From the NCBI GenBank assembly GCA_963719855.1, contig CAVRDK010000001.1, positions 930,001 through 994,000 of the forward strand: 64,000 bases of DNA, in the 5' to 3' direction. The DNA is from CAIQPV01 sp963719855 (GTDB lineage: Bacteria; Pseudomonadota; Gammaproteobacteria; Burkholderiales; Gallionellaceae). Every line of letters begins with the position of its first letter. The stretch's first letter is position 1. The translations under genes and the position numbers were made by a program. Shown piece by piece: positions 8,807 through 16,867 of the stretch. The notes under the pieces were generated by a model. It saw nothing but the letters and a program-made list of their open reading frames with translations, made no database searches and was not told where the DNA came from.

Positions 8807-9685
8807 ATGAACGTCCTGCCAATTGAAAAACGCACACAGATCATTAACCTGCTGGTTGAGGGAACATCTATGCGCGCCACTTCCCGCATTGCCGATTGCT
8901 CTATAAACACCGTTACCAAGTTGCTTATAGACGTTGGCACGGCCTGTAGCGAGTATCAGGACAATGCCATGCGCAATCTGACATGCAAGCGTATCCAGTG
9001 CGATGAAATCTGGGCGTTCTGCTACTGCAAACAAAAGAACGTAGCGCCGGAGCATGAGGGCGTTTTAGGTCATGGCGATGTTTGGACTTGGACAGCAATT
9101 GATCCAGTTACAAAGCTGGTTCCGTCTTTCATGGTTGGCAAGCGCACCGCCGAATATGCCAAGGCATTTATAGATGATTTGGCCTCTCGTTTGGCTGGAC
9201 GTGTCCAACTGACCACCGATGGATTAAAAGCCTATGTTGAGGCTGTAGAGGGCGCGTTTGGGCGTGATATAGACTTTGCCCAACTCGTTAAGATTTATGG
9301 CACAGATGGAGTAACAACAAGTGATGCGCGCCGTTACAGTCCATCAGAATTCACGGGCGCAGAGAAAACGGTCAAGATGGGCAACCCGGACATGAAGCAC
9401 GTATCCACAAGCCATGTAGAACGCCAGAATTTAACCATGCGTATGTCTATGCGTCGCTTCACTCGGCTTACAAACGGGTTCAGCAAGAAGGTTGAGAACT
9501 TAGAACATATGGTCGCGCTGTACTTCATGCACTATAATTTCGTGCGCATCCATAAATCGTTACACACTACCCCGGCAATGGCTGCTGGTGTAAGCAAGAA
9601 GCTCTGGGAGATTTCGGATATTGCCGCGCTGGTTGCTGATACTGCTCCTACAAAGCGCGGCAGCTATAAAAAGAAAACGATATAA
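8807..9685 (+). CDS. IS1 family transposase
   Basis: A 292-residue DDE transposase encoded in a single frame, like the longer members of the IS1 family rather than the frameshifted classical IS1. An N-terminal helix-turn-helix (MRATSRIADCSINTVTKLL) is followed by the catalytic residues: D in IQCDEIWAFCYCK, D in LTTDGLKAYVEAV, and E in TSHVERQNLTMRMSMRRF. The C-terminus has the family's FMHYNFVRIHKSL block. It starts at ATG 8807 behind a strong promoter. It lies mid-element, not at an end, so passenger genes are on both sides of it. Confidence 0.85.
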   Translation: MNVLPIEKRTQIINLLVEGTSMRATSRIADCSINTVTKLLIDVGTACSEYQDNAMRNLTCKRIQCDEIWAFCYCKQKNVAPEHEGVLGHGDVWTWTAIDPVTKLVPSFMVGKRTAEYAKAFIDDLASRLAGRVQLTTDGLKAYVEAVEGAFGRDIDFAQLVKIYGTDGVTTSDARRYSPSEFTGAEKTVKMGNPDMKHVSTSHVERQNLTMRMSMRRFTRLTNGFSKKVENLEHMVALYFMHYNFVRIHKSLHTTPAMAAGVSKKLWEISDIAALVADTAPTKRGSYKKKTI

Positions 9686-9725
9686 TTTTTGTATTCTTGG
9701 GAAGATACGATGAAAAAATCTAGCG

Positions 9726-9764
9726 CACAGCACAGCACAGCACAGCACAGCACAGCACAGCACA
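9726..9764 (+). repeat. Pentanucleotide tandem repeat (CACAG)7 in the 5' region of the methyltransferase gene
   Basis: Seven full CACAG units plus CACA. An ATG at 9710, preceded by GGGAAG at 9699-9704, reads into the repeat but is out of frame with the methyltransferase by 140 bases (2 mod 3). The methyltransferase frame is closed by TAG at 9721. Removing one unit or adding two would join the ATG to the enzyme. The repeat reads HSTAQ in every frame without stops. Confidence 0.9.
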
Positions 9765-9849
9765 ATTATACACATCTCTACCAAGTAAAAATCAACTTTT
9801 CTACGGGGATAACCTCGACATACTGAGGCGCAAGATTTACCCGGAAAGC

Positions 9850-11337
9850 GTGGACTTGTGCTACATCGACCCGCCATTCAATTCAAACCGCATATATTCT
9901 CAGATTTATAACAACATTGGTGGAGGAGATCGCGCACAGTCTCAAGCCTTTATGGATACTTGGGAGTGGGGTGATGAAGCTGTGGCAGGTTTATCCTACA
10001 TCACCGATATTGCCAACTTACATAATGGAAAATTCACGATCCAAACGGTGGAGTTAATTAAAGGTTTGCATAAAGTGCTGGGGGAAGGCGACTTGCTAGC
10101 GTATATCGTTCACATGACATTGCGCATTGTGGAAATTCACCGCGTATTAAAGCCTACAGGGAGTTTATATCTGCACTGTGACCCTACCGCCTCACATTAC
10201 TTAAAGCTGGTGCTTGACGGTGTATTTTGTGGGCAGGGTGGCGATTTTAAGAATGAAATTATTTGGCATTACAAACGATGGCCTTCTAAGAGCAAGCATT
10301 TTCAAACAATGCACGATGTGATTTTCTTTTACATCAAGAAAGCGGGTGAAAATGTTTTTAACACTTGTATGCAACCACTCACAGAAGGAACAAGCAAGAG
10401 ATGGCAAGGTCAAAAAAGCAAAGTCGAATTTATAGACGGGGTTCGTCAAGTTACACAAATGACAGACGAAAAATCATTGGGCACTCCGCAAGATGATGTG
10501 TGGGACATGCCAGTCATTAATTCTCAGGCAAAAGAACGTCTCGGATACCCGACACAAAAGCCAGAAGCATTGCTAGAGCGAATCATCAAAGCCAGTAGCA
10601 ATGAGGGTGATGTAATTCTTGATGCTTATTGCGGGTGTGGAACAACGGTTGCAGTGGCACAGCGTCTAAACCGCAAATGGATTGGAATTGACATCACTTA
10701 TCAAAGCATCGGTTTGATACTGTGGAGGTTGGAGAGAAACAATCTCCCAGATTGGGCTAACATTGAAGCCAATATTCAACTTGACGGAGTACCGCGTGAT
10801 ATGGATTCTGCTATTGCGCTTGCTAATCGTAAGGACGATAAAACCCGCAAAGAATTTGAAAAGTGGGCAATTCTTACCTATTCAAAAAATCAGGCGCGGA
10901 TTAACGAAAAGAAAGGCGGAGATGGCGGAATAGACGGTGTTGCATATTTCATGGTGGATGCCAACATCAACGGGAAAGCAGTATTCCAAGTAAAATCAGG
11001 CGGGGCAAAACGAGATACAGTCGCCACATTAAATAGCGATAGGCAACGTGAAAAAGCGGAGTTCGGTATTCTTATTACAATGGATAATCCAACACCATCC
11101 ATGCGAAAAGAAATTATAGCTGCCGGGAAATACTATCACCCGATGATGAATCGTGAGGATGACCGTATTCAAATTGTCACTATCGCTGAACTGTTAGAGG
11201 GGAAACGCATAGACTTGCCTATGGCAAGAATTGATATTGTTAAATCAGCCGAAGACCAAAGCCAATCAGAAGCGCAGGTTCCACTTTTTAAATTTCAAAC
11301 TGAGACACTACCAGGAGCTTTGTTACGTAAGACTTGA
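9850..11337 (+). CDS. Beta-class DNA methyltransferase fused to a PD-(D/E)XK-type nuclease domain, probably phase-variable
   Basis: The open frame encodes an amino-methyltransferase of permuted (beta) order. Motif IV DPPF comes first (CYIDPPFNSN), then target recognition sequence, then motif I late (DVILDAYCGCGTTVAVAQ). The last 150 residues resemble a restriction nuclease core: GGDGGIDG followed by VFQVKSGG, a D-x(n)-QxK arrangement. The listed start is a GTG, yet conserved residues LFYGDNLDIL lie in frame upstream at 9796-9825, so this start is probably not natural. The likely start, ATG 9710, is uncoupled by the CACAG tract, so the gene appears off in this sequence. Its stop lies outside the right inverted repeat: the last eight residues come from flanking DNA. 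Confidence 0.8.
   Translation: MDLCYIDPPFNSNRIYSQIYNNIGGGDRAQSQAFMDTWEWGDEAVAGLSYITDIANLHNGKFTIQTVELIKGLHKVLGEGDLLAYIVHMTLRIVEIHRVLKPTGSLYLHCDPTASHYLKLVLDGVFCGQGGDFKNEIIWHYKRWPSKSKHFQTMHDVIFFYIKKAGENVFNTCMQPLTEGTSKRWQGQKSKVEFIDGVRQVTQMTDEKSLGTPQDDVWDMPVINSQAKERLGYPTQKPEALLERIIKASSNEGDVILDAYCGCGTTVAVAQRLNRKWIGIDITYQSIGLILWRLERNNLPDWANIEANIQLDGVPRDMDSAIALANRKDDKTRKEFEKWAILTYSKNQARINEKKGGDGGIDGVAYFMVDANINGKAVFQVKSGGAKRDTVATLNSDRQREKAEFGILITMDNPTPSMRKEIIAAGKYYHPMMNREDDRIQIVTIAELLEGKRIDLPMARIDIVKSAEDQSQSEAQVPLFKFQTETLPGALLRKT
11292..11312 (-). repeat. Right terminal inverted repeat of the IS1-type segment
   Basis: Exact inverted copy of 6751-6771. It lies within the 3' coding end of the methyltransferase gene (encoding part of QTETLP). 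Confidence 0.8.
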
Positions 11338-11716
11338 CGGGATGACAAAGCCTTGCCCGTCCATTCTTGGTTTTAGGTTGGCTACAAGTTCATGAAAGGA
11401 CATTGGGTGAAATTTAGGTTCATCGGCAATTGCGCGTCCAGTATCGCCATGAACATCATCGCTTGCTGATAGAGGCAATACAACGCTCTCCACATTTTTG
11501 GTATACAAGGGGTGCTGTTACTGTTCATAGTAAATCATGGCAATCGGCAAGAATAGCAGGGCGATGTGGCGTTCTCAGTTGTTGCACTGCTCAGTGCGTC
11601 ATCCGGCTTAAGTGTTATCCCATCATCGGGCCTAGCCAGCGCCGACAACGCATGTCCAAGCTACAACAGTATTATGAGTTTCGTGCGCATTTCTCCTTCT
11701 CTATTTGAGCCAGTCG
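11338..11716. other. Non-coding region right of the IS1-type segment
   Basis: About 380 bp with only short unsupported frames on both strands (60-92 codons). None has a recognisable domain or a good ribosome site. The sequence may be decayed DNA from an older gene. No repeat or RNA gene is evident. Confidence 0.4.
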
Positions 11717-13339
11717 TTAACAACATGCCTTGAGAGACTCCATCAACTGAGCAAATCGCTTTTCCCCCGGCGACAAACGGTTTGCCTCTATAAGAGCCTC
11801 ACGCGCTTCAGCAACGATCTCCGCATCGGTTCCCATTTTTTTCAGGCGTGTGATGAGTACGTATGCCAGATTGAATAGTACTCGGGCATTAGTTGGCATG
11901 GCCTCGCGCGCATTGCGCATCCAGATAATCGCGTCTTCAATATCACCCTCATGAGCCAGCAGCACGCCGTGATTCATCTGCTCGATAGCCGACTTGCTGG
12001 TGCTTTCCACGAGTGCGATTCCCTGTTCGCCCATCTGGGCATCGACGAAGATTTGTTTGACCTGCTCAAGTATTTTTATATTCTCGGGGTTATTCTTGAC
12101 CTCTTCCTGCAACAGGCTAACTGCTTTTTCCTTGTCGCCTATATTCAGAAAAAACTGCGCAACTTCCAAGCTTGCCGCACTTTCAAGTCGTTGCGGCAAA
12201 TTTTCCATGCGCTCGGATAGCTCATGGGCCACCTCGGTGGCCTTAATGGTATCGCCACACTGCTGATGCACCATGCCTTTGACCGTCAGGGATTTGAAAC
12301 GGGCGGCCTCATCGTCAAAATCATGGTTCAGGGTGTCGAGGACACGCAGGGCTTCATCTGAATTGCCCTTGGCACTATATGCCTTCGCCAAGCCAGTATA
12401 GGCATCGGGTGTTTTTAAAATGGAGTGTTCGCCGAGCACCACACTTTTTTTGAAAGCCTTTTCGGCATTATCGAGCTTGCCAAGTTTGAGCGAAATATCG
12501 CCGAGTGTTTTCTGCCTGGCTACGGAATTCGGGGACAGGGCGGTCGCCCTTTCCAGCACCTGTTCGGCCTCATCGTGCTTGCCCAGCGCCTGGCAAACAT
12601 GCGCCAGCCAGTCGTAGGCTTCGAGGTAGTAAGGGTTTTCTTCAACCGTGATTTCCAGCAAGGATTTGGCGCCATCGAGGTTGCCTTCCTGGAACATAAC
12701 TTTGGCAAGACCTACCAAAGCCCAAGGCAGGTTCCGCTCGGTCACCACTTTCTCGAAGGTGCGCCGTGCCCCGTCAGCATTGCCACTGTCAAGCATGAGC
12801 TTGGCCTTGATCTTCAGCAGATCCACCGCATGGGCATCGTCAAATGTCAGGCGCTGGTTACACAGTTTAATTGCGTCGGCGTAGTCATGTGAAGCGGTCG
12901 CCGCAGCGATGTCGATAAAGGCATTTTTCTTGTTCCAGACCCTCACCAAACGCAGCCGCAATGCACCTGCGGTGATCGGCTTAAGAAGGTAATCATCTGG
13001 CTGAGCTTCAGCGGCACCCATGAAGATGTCGTTTGTCTTCTCGGCGGTGATCATCAACCAGGCACAGGCCGGTCCGATGAGGTTGCGGTGCCGGGCTTCT
13101 TCGAGGACATGCTGGCCAGTCTTGCCAACTCCAAGATTGTAATCACATAACACAACGTCGTATTTTTTGTTTTCCAGCTGTTTTAACGCTTCAGCGCCCG
13201 TGCTGGCGGAATCGATAAGCTTCGCATCAGCACCACAATTTTTCAGGGTTTGACGCAAGAGAAGATACATGTCCTCAAAATCGTCGATGACCAGAAAGCT
13301 TTTGTTGGCGAATTCTGCCCCCTCTTGAGAATTGATCAT
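11717..13339 (-). CDS. Response regulator with C-terminal TPR repeats
   Basis: A 540-residue two-part protein. Residues about 14-135 form a receiver domain: acidic pair in FLVIDDFEDMY, phospho-acceptor D in DVVLCDYNLG, conserved K in YLLKPITAGAL. The rest consists of tetratricopeptide repeats, with PDAYTGLAKAYSAKGNSDEA as the clearest unit, a scaffold for protein contacts. There is no DNA-binding or enzymatic output, so signalling probably goes through protein binding. It follows the histidine kinase gene by 30 bp on the same strand and is its likely partner. Confidence 0.85.
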   Translation of the reverse strand: MINSQEGAEFANKSFLVIDDFEDMYLLLRQTLKNCGADAKLIDSASTGAEALKQLENKKYDVVLCDYNLGVGKTGQHVLEEARHRNLIGPACAWLMITAEKTNDIFMGAAEAQPDDYLLKPITAGALRLRLVRVWNKKNAFIDIAAATASHDYADAIKLCNQRLTFDDAHAVDLLKIKAKLMLDSGNADGARRTFEKVVTERNLPWALVGLAKVMFQEGNLDGAKSLLEITVEENPYYLEAYDWLAHVCQALGKHDEAEQVLERATALSPNSVARQKTLGDISLKLGKLDNAEKAFKKSVVLGEHSILKTPDAYTGLAKAYSAKGNSDEALRVLDTLNHDFDDEAARFKSLTVKGMVHQQCGDTIKATEVAHELSERMENLPQRLESAASLEVAQFFLNIGDKEKAVSLLQEEVKNNPENIKILEQVKQIFVDAQMGEQGIALVESTSKSAIEQMNHGVLLAHEGDIEDAIIWMRNAREAMPTNARVLFNLAYVLITRLKKMGTDAEIVAEAREALIEANRLSPGEKRFAQLMESLKACC

Positions 13340-13369
13340 CGTGTTTGCTTTCTGGTACAGGTTGAAGAT

Positions 13370-14095
13370 TTACGGTAAGTGAAGCACGAAGCAGCCGCCG
13401 CCATAGGCGCCGCCATTCTCTAAGCCGATGCTGCCAGTCTTGCCCATGCGTTTGTGCATCTTTGCGACCATCGCCGAGAAATAAAGCCCTAAGCCGGTAC
13501 TGCCCCCCTGAAAGTCAGTGCCGTGCATCGCATCTATCCCTTCCTGCACCATGCGGGCCGGGAAGCCGGAACCATTGTCTTCGACGCGCAACTCAAGCAT
13601 CTCACCGGATTCGCGTATCGCCAATTTGATCTTGTCCTTGGTGTAGTGAATCGCATTGTTGAGCGCATGGCTGATAACGCTACCCACAAGAGCCTCATCA
13701 AATTGCCAGTACAAGGCTTCGTCATAGTCCATTTCAAAGGTGATACCCTTTGACTTGAGCAGGGTTTCCTGTTGGGAATAAATGATTGTTGCGAACTCAC
13801 TTATGGACTGTGGCAACGGGTCAAAGGGGTAGATATGCTGCCCGACTTTGTAAAGCGTTAAGAGCTGGATCAGGTTGCTATTGATCCGCTTGGATTCGTA
13901 TACCATATGAGCCACGTCCTGATAGGCAGGAAATGATTCCGGGGAAACTTGTTCTAACACCTGCTCTAATCCACCGATCAGGATGCTGATCGAGTTCTTC
14001 ATGTCATGAACCGACGATGCCAAAAACATGGCCGTGTCCGGCCTGGTTTCTCCTTCAGACCCGCTCGCATTCCCAGGCTGTAGATTTTTATTCAT
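13370..14095 (-). CDS. Soluble sensor histidine kinase
   Basis: A 241-residue kinase without membrane segments or an obvious sensor domain. The phospho-acceptor region reads FLASSVHDMKNSISILIGG (H-box with HDMKN). ATP-binding motifs follow: N-box HALNNAIHYT, G1 VEDNGSGFP, and G2 GGSTGLGLYFS. Input must come from a partner, perhaps the small protein encoded just upstream, whose stop overlaps this ATG by four bases (ATGA), which indicates translational coupling. The receiver-TPR gene lies directly downstream. Confidence 0.88.
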   Translation of the reverse strand: MNKNLQPGNASGSEGETRPDTAMFLASSVHDMKNSISILIGGLEQVLEQVSPESFPAYQDVAHMVYESKRINSNLIQLLTLYKVGQHIYPFDPLPQSISEFATIIYSQQETLLKSKGITFEMDYDEALYWQFDEALVGSVISHALNNAIHYTKDKIKLAIRESGEMLELRVEDNGSGFPARMVQEGIDAMHGTDFQGGSTGLGLYFSAMVAKMHKRMGKTGSIGLENGGAYGGGCFVLHLP

Positions 14096-14304
14096 TTCAC
14101 TCTTTGCATGAGCGATGCTGATTTCAGCGGTTTAAAATCGCTTCCCGCTGTGTGCAGGGCTTCGTACTTTGCCCGCAATTCCTGGACTCTGGGAGATGAG
14201 GGGGATGCGTATGAACCGAGAGAAAATCTGCCGTGCATGCCACTTAGCGTGGAGGGGGCAACGGGATGAACTTCTAAAACCGGTCTGTCTGTTACTGATT
14301 GCAT
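14092..14304 (-). CDS. Small hypothetical protein coupled to the histidine kinase
   Basis: A 70-residue protein starting at ATG 14304 behind a very strong ribosome site (AAAGGAGGTATC). The family is not recognised. The sequence is proline- and serine-rich near the middle (SYASPSSPRVQELRAKYEAL) and ends with a basic helix. It has no signal peptide or membrane segment. Overlap with the kinase ATG suggests it is made in step with the kinase and could act as its input or adaptor. That role is inference from position only. Confidence 0.6.
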   Translation of the reverse strand: MQSVTDRPVLEVHPVAPSTLSGMHGRFSLGSYASPSSPRVQELRAKYEALHTAGSDFKPLKSASLMQRVK

Positions 14305-14789
14305 GATACCTCCTTTTTTATCAACAGAGGAGCAGCCAGAAACAGACCTTGGCGGCCCCGCTATCATAGGTTTTATCCCTTAGATCGGAAACTTTGCGTC
14401 CCTGTCTTTCAACAGGTTTGCCTTTTTTCAATTGAACTACCAAGATAGTCGGTTGGCTCTATGGGCAAAAGGTAAATTAACTAGCTTTATTGGGGAAGGA
14501 TAAATAGACAGATGGGCGTTTACAGGTCATGAGCGGTATTTTTTAACCCAAATGCGACCGTCCGTATATGGACTTTTCTTCGTTTGCAAGTACTCCGTTT
14601 TCTGGCTTGCAGGTTTTACTGCTCACGTATAATCGGATGTCTTCCAGGTCAGCCCACCTGTTACTATGTAATACGGCGCTCGCCACGATAAGTTAAAGAG
14701 GGCACTAGCAGGATGGCTAGTATTTCATCAGTGGATTGCCTGACTTTGCCTAGCAGAGGTTCTTGCACCCGGAGGGTGTTGCATCCGTC
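14305..14789. other. Intergenic region between the signalling operon and rsmA
   Basis: About 480 bp. It should hold the promoter of the minus-strand signalling operon, but no box pair stands out. A partial family A arm (GGATGGCTAGTATTTCATCA, 14711-14730) abuts a family C repeat from 14729. Confidence 0.5.
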
Positions 14790-14792
14790 CTA
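14729..14792. repeat. Family C extragenic repeat, copy with a 30-bp extra segment
   Basis: CAGTGGATTGCCTGACTTTG, then 30 bases (14749-14778) ending in a CACCC-gga-GGGTG hairpin, then TTGCATCCGTCCTAC. The inverted copy at 48824-48858 lacks the 30 bases and is otherwise identical except for one base. Confidence 0.7.
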
Positions 14793-15560
14793 CGTCACTT
14801 CACTCAGATAATTCGCCATCTTGGAAAACTCGACCACACCCAAATTCTCCGCTCGCAACTGCGCATCAATCCCCAGCGTCTCAAAATCCGCCTCATTCAA
14901 ATAACTACGCAATGTGTTCCGCAAGGTCTTGCGGCGCTGCCCGAAGGCGGCGGCGACAATTTCCGCGAATAATTTTTCATTGCGTACCTGCACTTCGTCG
15001 GCGGGCAGTGGGATGATGCGTACGATGGCGGAGTTCACCTTGGGCGCGGGTCGAAAGGATTCTGGCGGCACGTCGAGCAGTTTTTCCATGTGGAAGCGGT
15101 ATTGCAGCATCACTGACAGGCGTCCGTAGGCTGCCGTGGATGGCTCGGCCACCATGCGTTCCACTACTTCGTCTTGCAGCATGAAGTGCATGTCGGTGAT
15201 GCGGTCGGCATATTCGGCGAAGTAGAACAGCAGCGGCGAGGAGATGTTATAGGGCAGATTGCCAACTACACGCAGCGGCGTGGGCAGTTGCGTCAGATCA
15301 AACTTCAGCGCATCACCGGCATGAATGACGAGTTTGTCTTTTGGATAGTCGTTTTCCAGCCGCGCTATGATGTCGCGGTCTATCTCCACTACGTGCAGAT
15401 AATTTAATTTTTTCAGCAAGGGGCGCGTCAACGCCCCCAGGCCAGGACCGATTTCCACCATATTATCGGCGGGTTCGGGGCGAATAGCGCGAATGATATC
15501 AGCGATAATATGCTCATCTACGAGGAAGTTTTGACCAAAACGCTTTCTGGCTTTATGCAT
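14790..15560 (-). CDS. rsmA: 16S rRNA (adenine1518-N6/adenine1519-N6)-dimethyltransferase
   Basis: RsmA (KsgA) dimethylates two adjacent adenines near the 3' end of 16S rRNA, a late step in small-subunit assembly. The product begins HKARKRFGQNFLVD and carries the SAM loop EIGPGLGALTRPLL and catalytic NLPYNISSPLLF. I use ATG 15560 (256 aa, normal size); the longer open frame to 15695 is a read-through of a family A repeat. It is the last gene of lptD-surA-pdxA-rsmA, and repeats separate it from pdxA. Confidence 0.95.
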   Translation of the reverse strand: MHKARKRFGQNFLVDEHIIADIIRAIRPEPADNMVEIGPGLGALTRPLLKKLNYLHVVEIDRDIIARLENDYPKDKLVIHAGDALKFDLTQLPTPLRVVGNLPYNISSPLLFYFAEYADRITDMHFMLQDEVVERMVAEPSTAAYGRLSVMLQYRFHMEKLLDVPPESFRPAPKVNSAIVRIIPLPADEVQVRNEKLFAEIVAAAFGQRRKTLRNTLRSYLNEADFETLGIDAQLRAENLGVVEFSKMANYLSEVT

Positions 15561-15594
15561 GGAAGTAAAACCCACCACAGAGACACAGAGGCAC

Positions 15595-15655
15595 ATAACC
15601 AGCGACTTGGCTGGCGCTTTTGCCAGCCTTAGTCGAATGGCTAGTAGCTCTATCA
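15595..15655. repeat. Family A palindrome, copy A2
   Basis: Reads ATAACCAGCGACTT, then inner stem GGCTGGC-gctttt-GCCAGCC, then TTAGTCGAATGGCTAGTAG. It sits inside a CACAGAGACACAGAGGCAC-type repeat, between GGCAC and GAGAAAGG. Confidence 0.75.
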
Positions 15656-15727
15656 GAGAAAGGCAATAACGGCATTTCCTTTTTGATTCCAACAAAACGG
15701 GTCATTCGGTTTTTCCTCTGTGTCTCT

Positions 15728-15781
15728 GATGAAACTACTAGCCATCTGACTAAGGCAGCAAGCTGCCAAGTCATTGGTTAT
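15728..15781. repeat. Family A palindrome, copy A3, flanked by 8-bp direct repeats
   Basis: GATGAAACTACTAGCCATC, then TGACT-aag-GCAGC-aa-GCTGC-caa-GTCA, then TTGGTTAT. The outer stem is TGACT/AGTCA where other copies have CGACT/AGTCG, a compensated change. GTGTCTCT occurs directly on both sides (15720-15727 and 15782-15789), and the copy splits a CTCTGTGTCTCTGTGGTG repeat. Its right end supplies the pdxA stop codon region. Confidence 0.75.
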
Positions 15782-16787
15782 GTGTCTCTGTGGTGAATGA
15801 TTTTTCGCAACTCACCATATCCGCCGCCATCTGAATCGCTTCCAGCAAACTCCCGACATCCGCCCGCCCGGTGCCAGCCAGTTCCAGCGCTGTGCCATGA
15901 TCGACCGAAGTGCGTATGATGGGCAAGCCCAGCGTCACGTTCACACCGCGACCGAAGCTGGCATGCTTCAGCACCGGCAAGCCCTGGTCGTGATACATCG
16001 CCAGCACGCAATCGCACTGCGCCAGACGTTGCGGCGTGAACAGGGTGTCGGCGGGCAGCGGTGCGCTGACGTTGATGCCTTCAGCACGCAGCTTGTCCAG
16101 AACGGGAATCATCACTTCGATTTCTTCGTGTCCGAGATAACCGCCCTCGCCTGCATGAGGATTCAAACCCGCCACCAGGATGCGCGGATGAGCGATGCCG
16201 AAGCGCCGCGCGAGATCGTGCTGGATGATGCGCAGCACGCTCTCCAATAATTCAGCCGTGATCGAGTCCGGCACCGCGCGCAAGGCTAAGTGCGTGGTGA
16301 CCAACGCCACGCGCATTCCGCCGCCCGCCAGCATCATCACTACTTGCGCAGTATGCGTCTGCTCGGCGAGAAATTCGGTGTGCCCGGTGAAAGGAATACC
16401 CGCATCGTTGATGATCCCCTTGTGCACTGGCGCGGTGATCATGGCGCTGAATTCGCCCGACTGGCAACCTTGCAGCGCACGGCGCAGCAGGTCGAGTACG
16501 TAACGGCTATTGGCGGAATTCAGCTTGCCCGCTTGTACAGCACGCGCCAACGGCACATGCAGCACGCGCAGATGCCTTGCGGGAAGAGCAGAGATTTGCT
16601 GTGCATCGTAGTCATGCAAGCGCACGTCCAGTCCGAGTTGCGCAGCGCGTTGTTGCAGCAGCGTCTTGTCGCCCAATACTACCAATGCCCGGTCATGTTT
16701 CTGTTGCGCCAATTGCAAACATATATCAGCGCCGATGCCGGCAGGCTCACCGGAGGTGATCGCTAACACCGGGGCAGAATGCGTCAT
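15771..16787 (-). CDS. pdxA: 4-hydroxythreonine-4-phosphate dehydrogenase
   Basis: PdxA oxidises 4-phosphohydroxy-L-threonine in the DXP-dependent pyridoxal phosphate pathway. The product has the N-terminal TSGEPAGIGADI, the metal-binding histidines in FTGHTEFLAEQT, LNPHAGEGGYLG and MYHDQGLPVLKH, and RTSVDHGTALELAGTG near the end. Length is 338 aa. The last dozen residues (SFTTETHNQ) are encoded by an inserted CACAGAGA-type/family A repeat that also supplies the stop, so the original C-terminus has been replaced or extended. It lies between surA and rsmA in the usual order. Confidence 0.95.
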   Translation of the reverse strand: MTHSAPVLAITSGEPAGIGADICLQLAQQKHDRALVVLGDKTLLQQRAAQLGLDVRLHDYDAQQISALPARHLRVLHVPLARAVQAGKLNSANSRYVLDLLRRALQGCQSGEFSAMITAPVHKGIINDAGIPFTGHTEFLAEQTHTAQVVMMLAGGGMRVALVTTHLALRAVPDSITAELLESVLRIIQHDLARRFGIAHPRILVAGLNPHAGEGGYLGHEEIEVMIPVLDKLRAEGINVSAPLPADTLFTPQRLAQCDCVLAMYHDQGLPVLKHASFGRGVNVTLGLPIIRTSVDHGTALELAGTGRADVGSLLEAIQMAADMVSCEKSFTTETHNQ

Positions 16788-16805
16788 GAATTTAAGATTT
16801 TCACG

Positions 16806-16849
16806 TTCGCTCTTTCCCCTGCTTGCGGGGGAAAGTTGGATAGGGGGAG
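16806..16849. repeat. Family B extragenic repeat, uninterrupted copy
   Basis: CTTTCCCCTGCTTGCGGGGG followed directly by AAAGTTGGATAGGGGGAG. The second copy at 35021-35120 is split by a family A element, so this one shows the empty site. Confidence 0.65.
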
Positions 16850-16867
16850 ATGCGCAGCATCATCGGC

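Larger units (their letters stand above)
6751..11312. mobile_element. 4.56-kb IS1-type mobile segment with passenger restriction-modification and regulatory genes
   Basis: Perfect 21-bp inverted repeats beginning GGTAGTGTCTCAG lie at 6751-6771 and 11292-11312. Between them are a small KGG-motif gene, two minus-strand genes, an IS1-family transposase and a methyltransferase-nuclease gene. This resembles the transporter insertion sequences that carry passenger genes between ordinary IS ends. I found no matching flanking duplication: the left flank reads GACAGTTC and the right flank AGGAGCTT. The ends may thus have recombined or be old. That these repeats belong to this transposase is inference. 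Confidence 0.65.

Noticed and set aside
9726..9764. CACAG array as a possible CRISPR or protein-coding repeat
   Set aside because: The units are contiguous 5-mers without spacers, so it is a simple tandem repeat.
6743..11320. Target-site duplication around the IS1-type segment
   Set aside because: The flanks GACAGTTC and AGGAGCTT do not match in any register I tried.
15561..15695. N-terminal 45-codon extension of rsmA
   Set aside because: It is a translation of a family A repeat; the conserved protein starts at ATG 15560.
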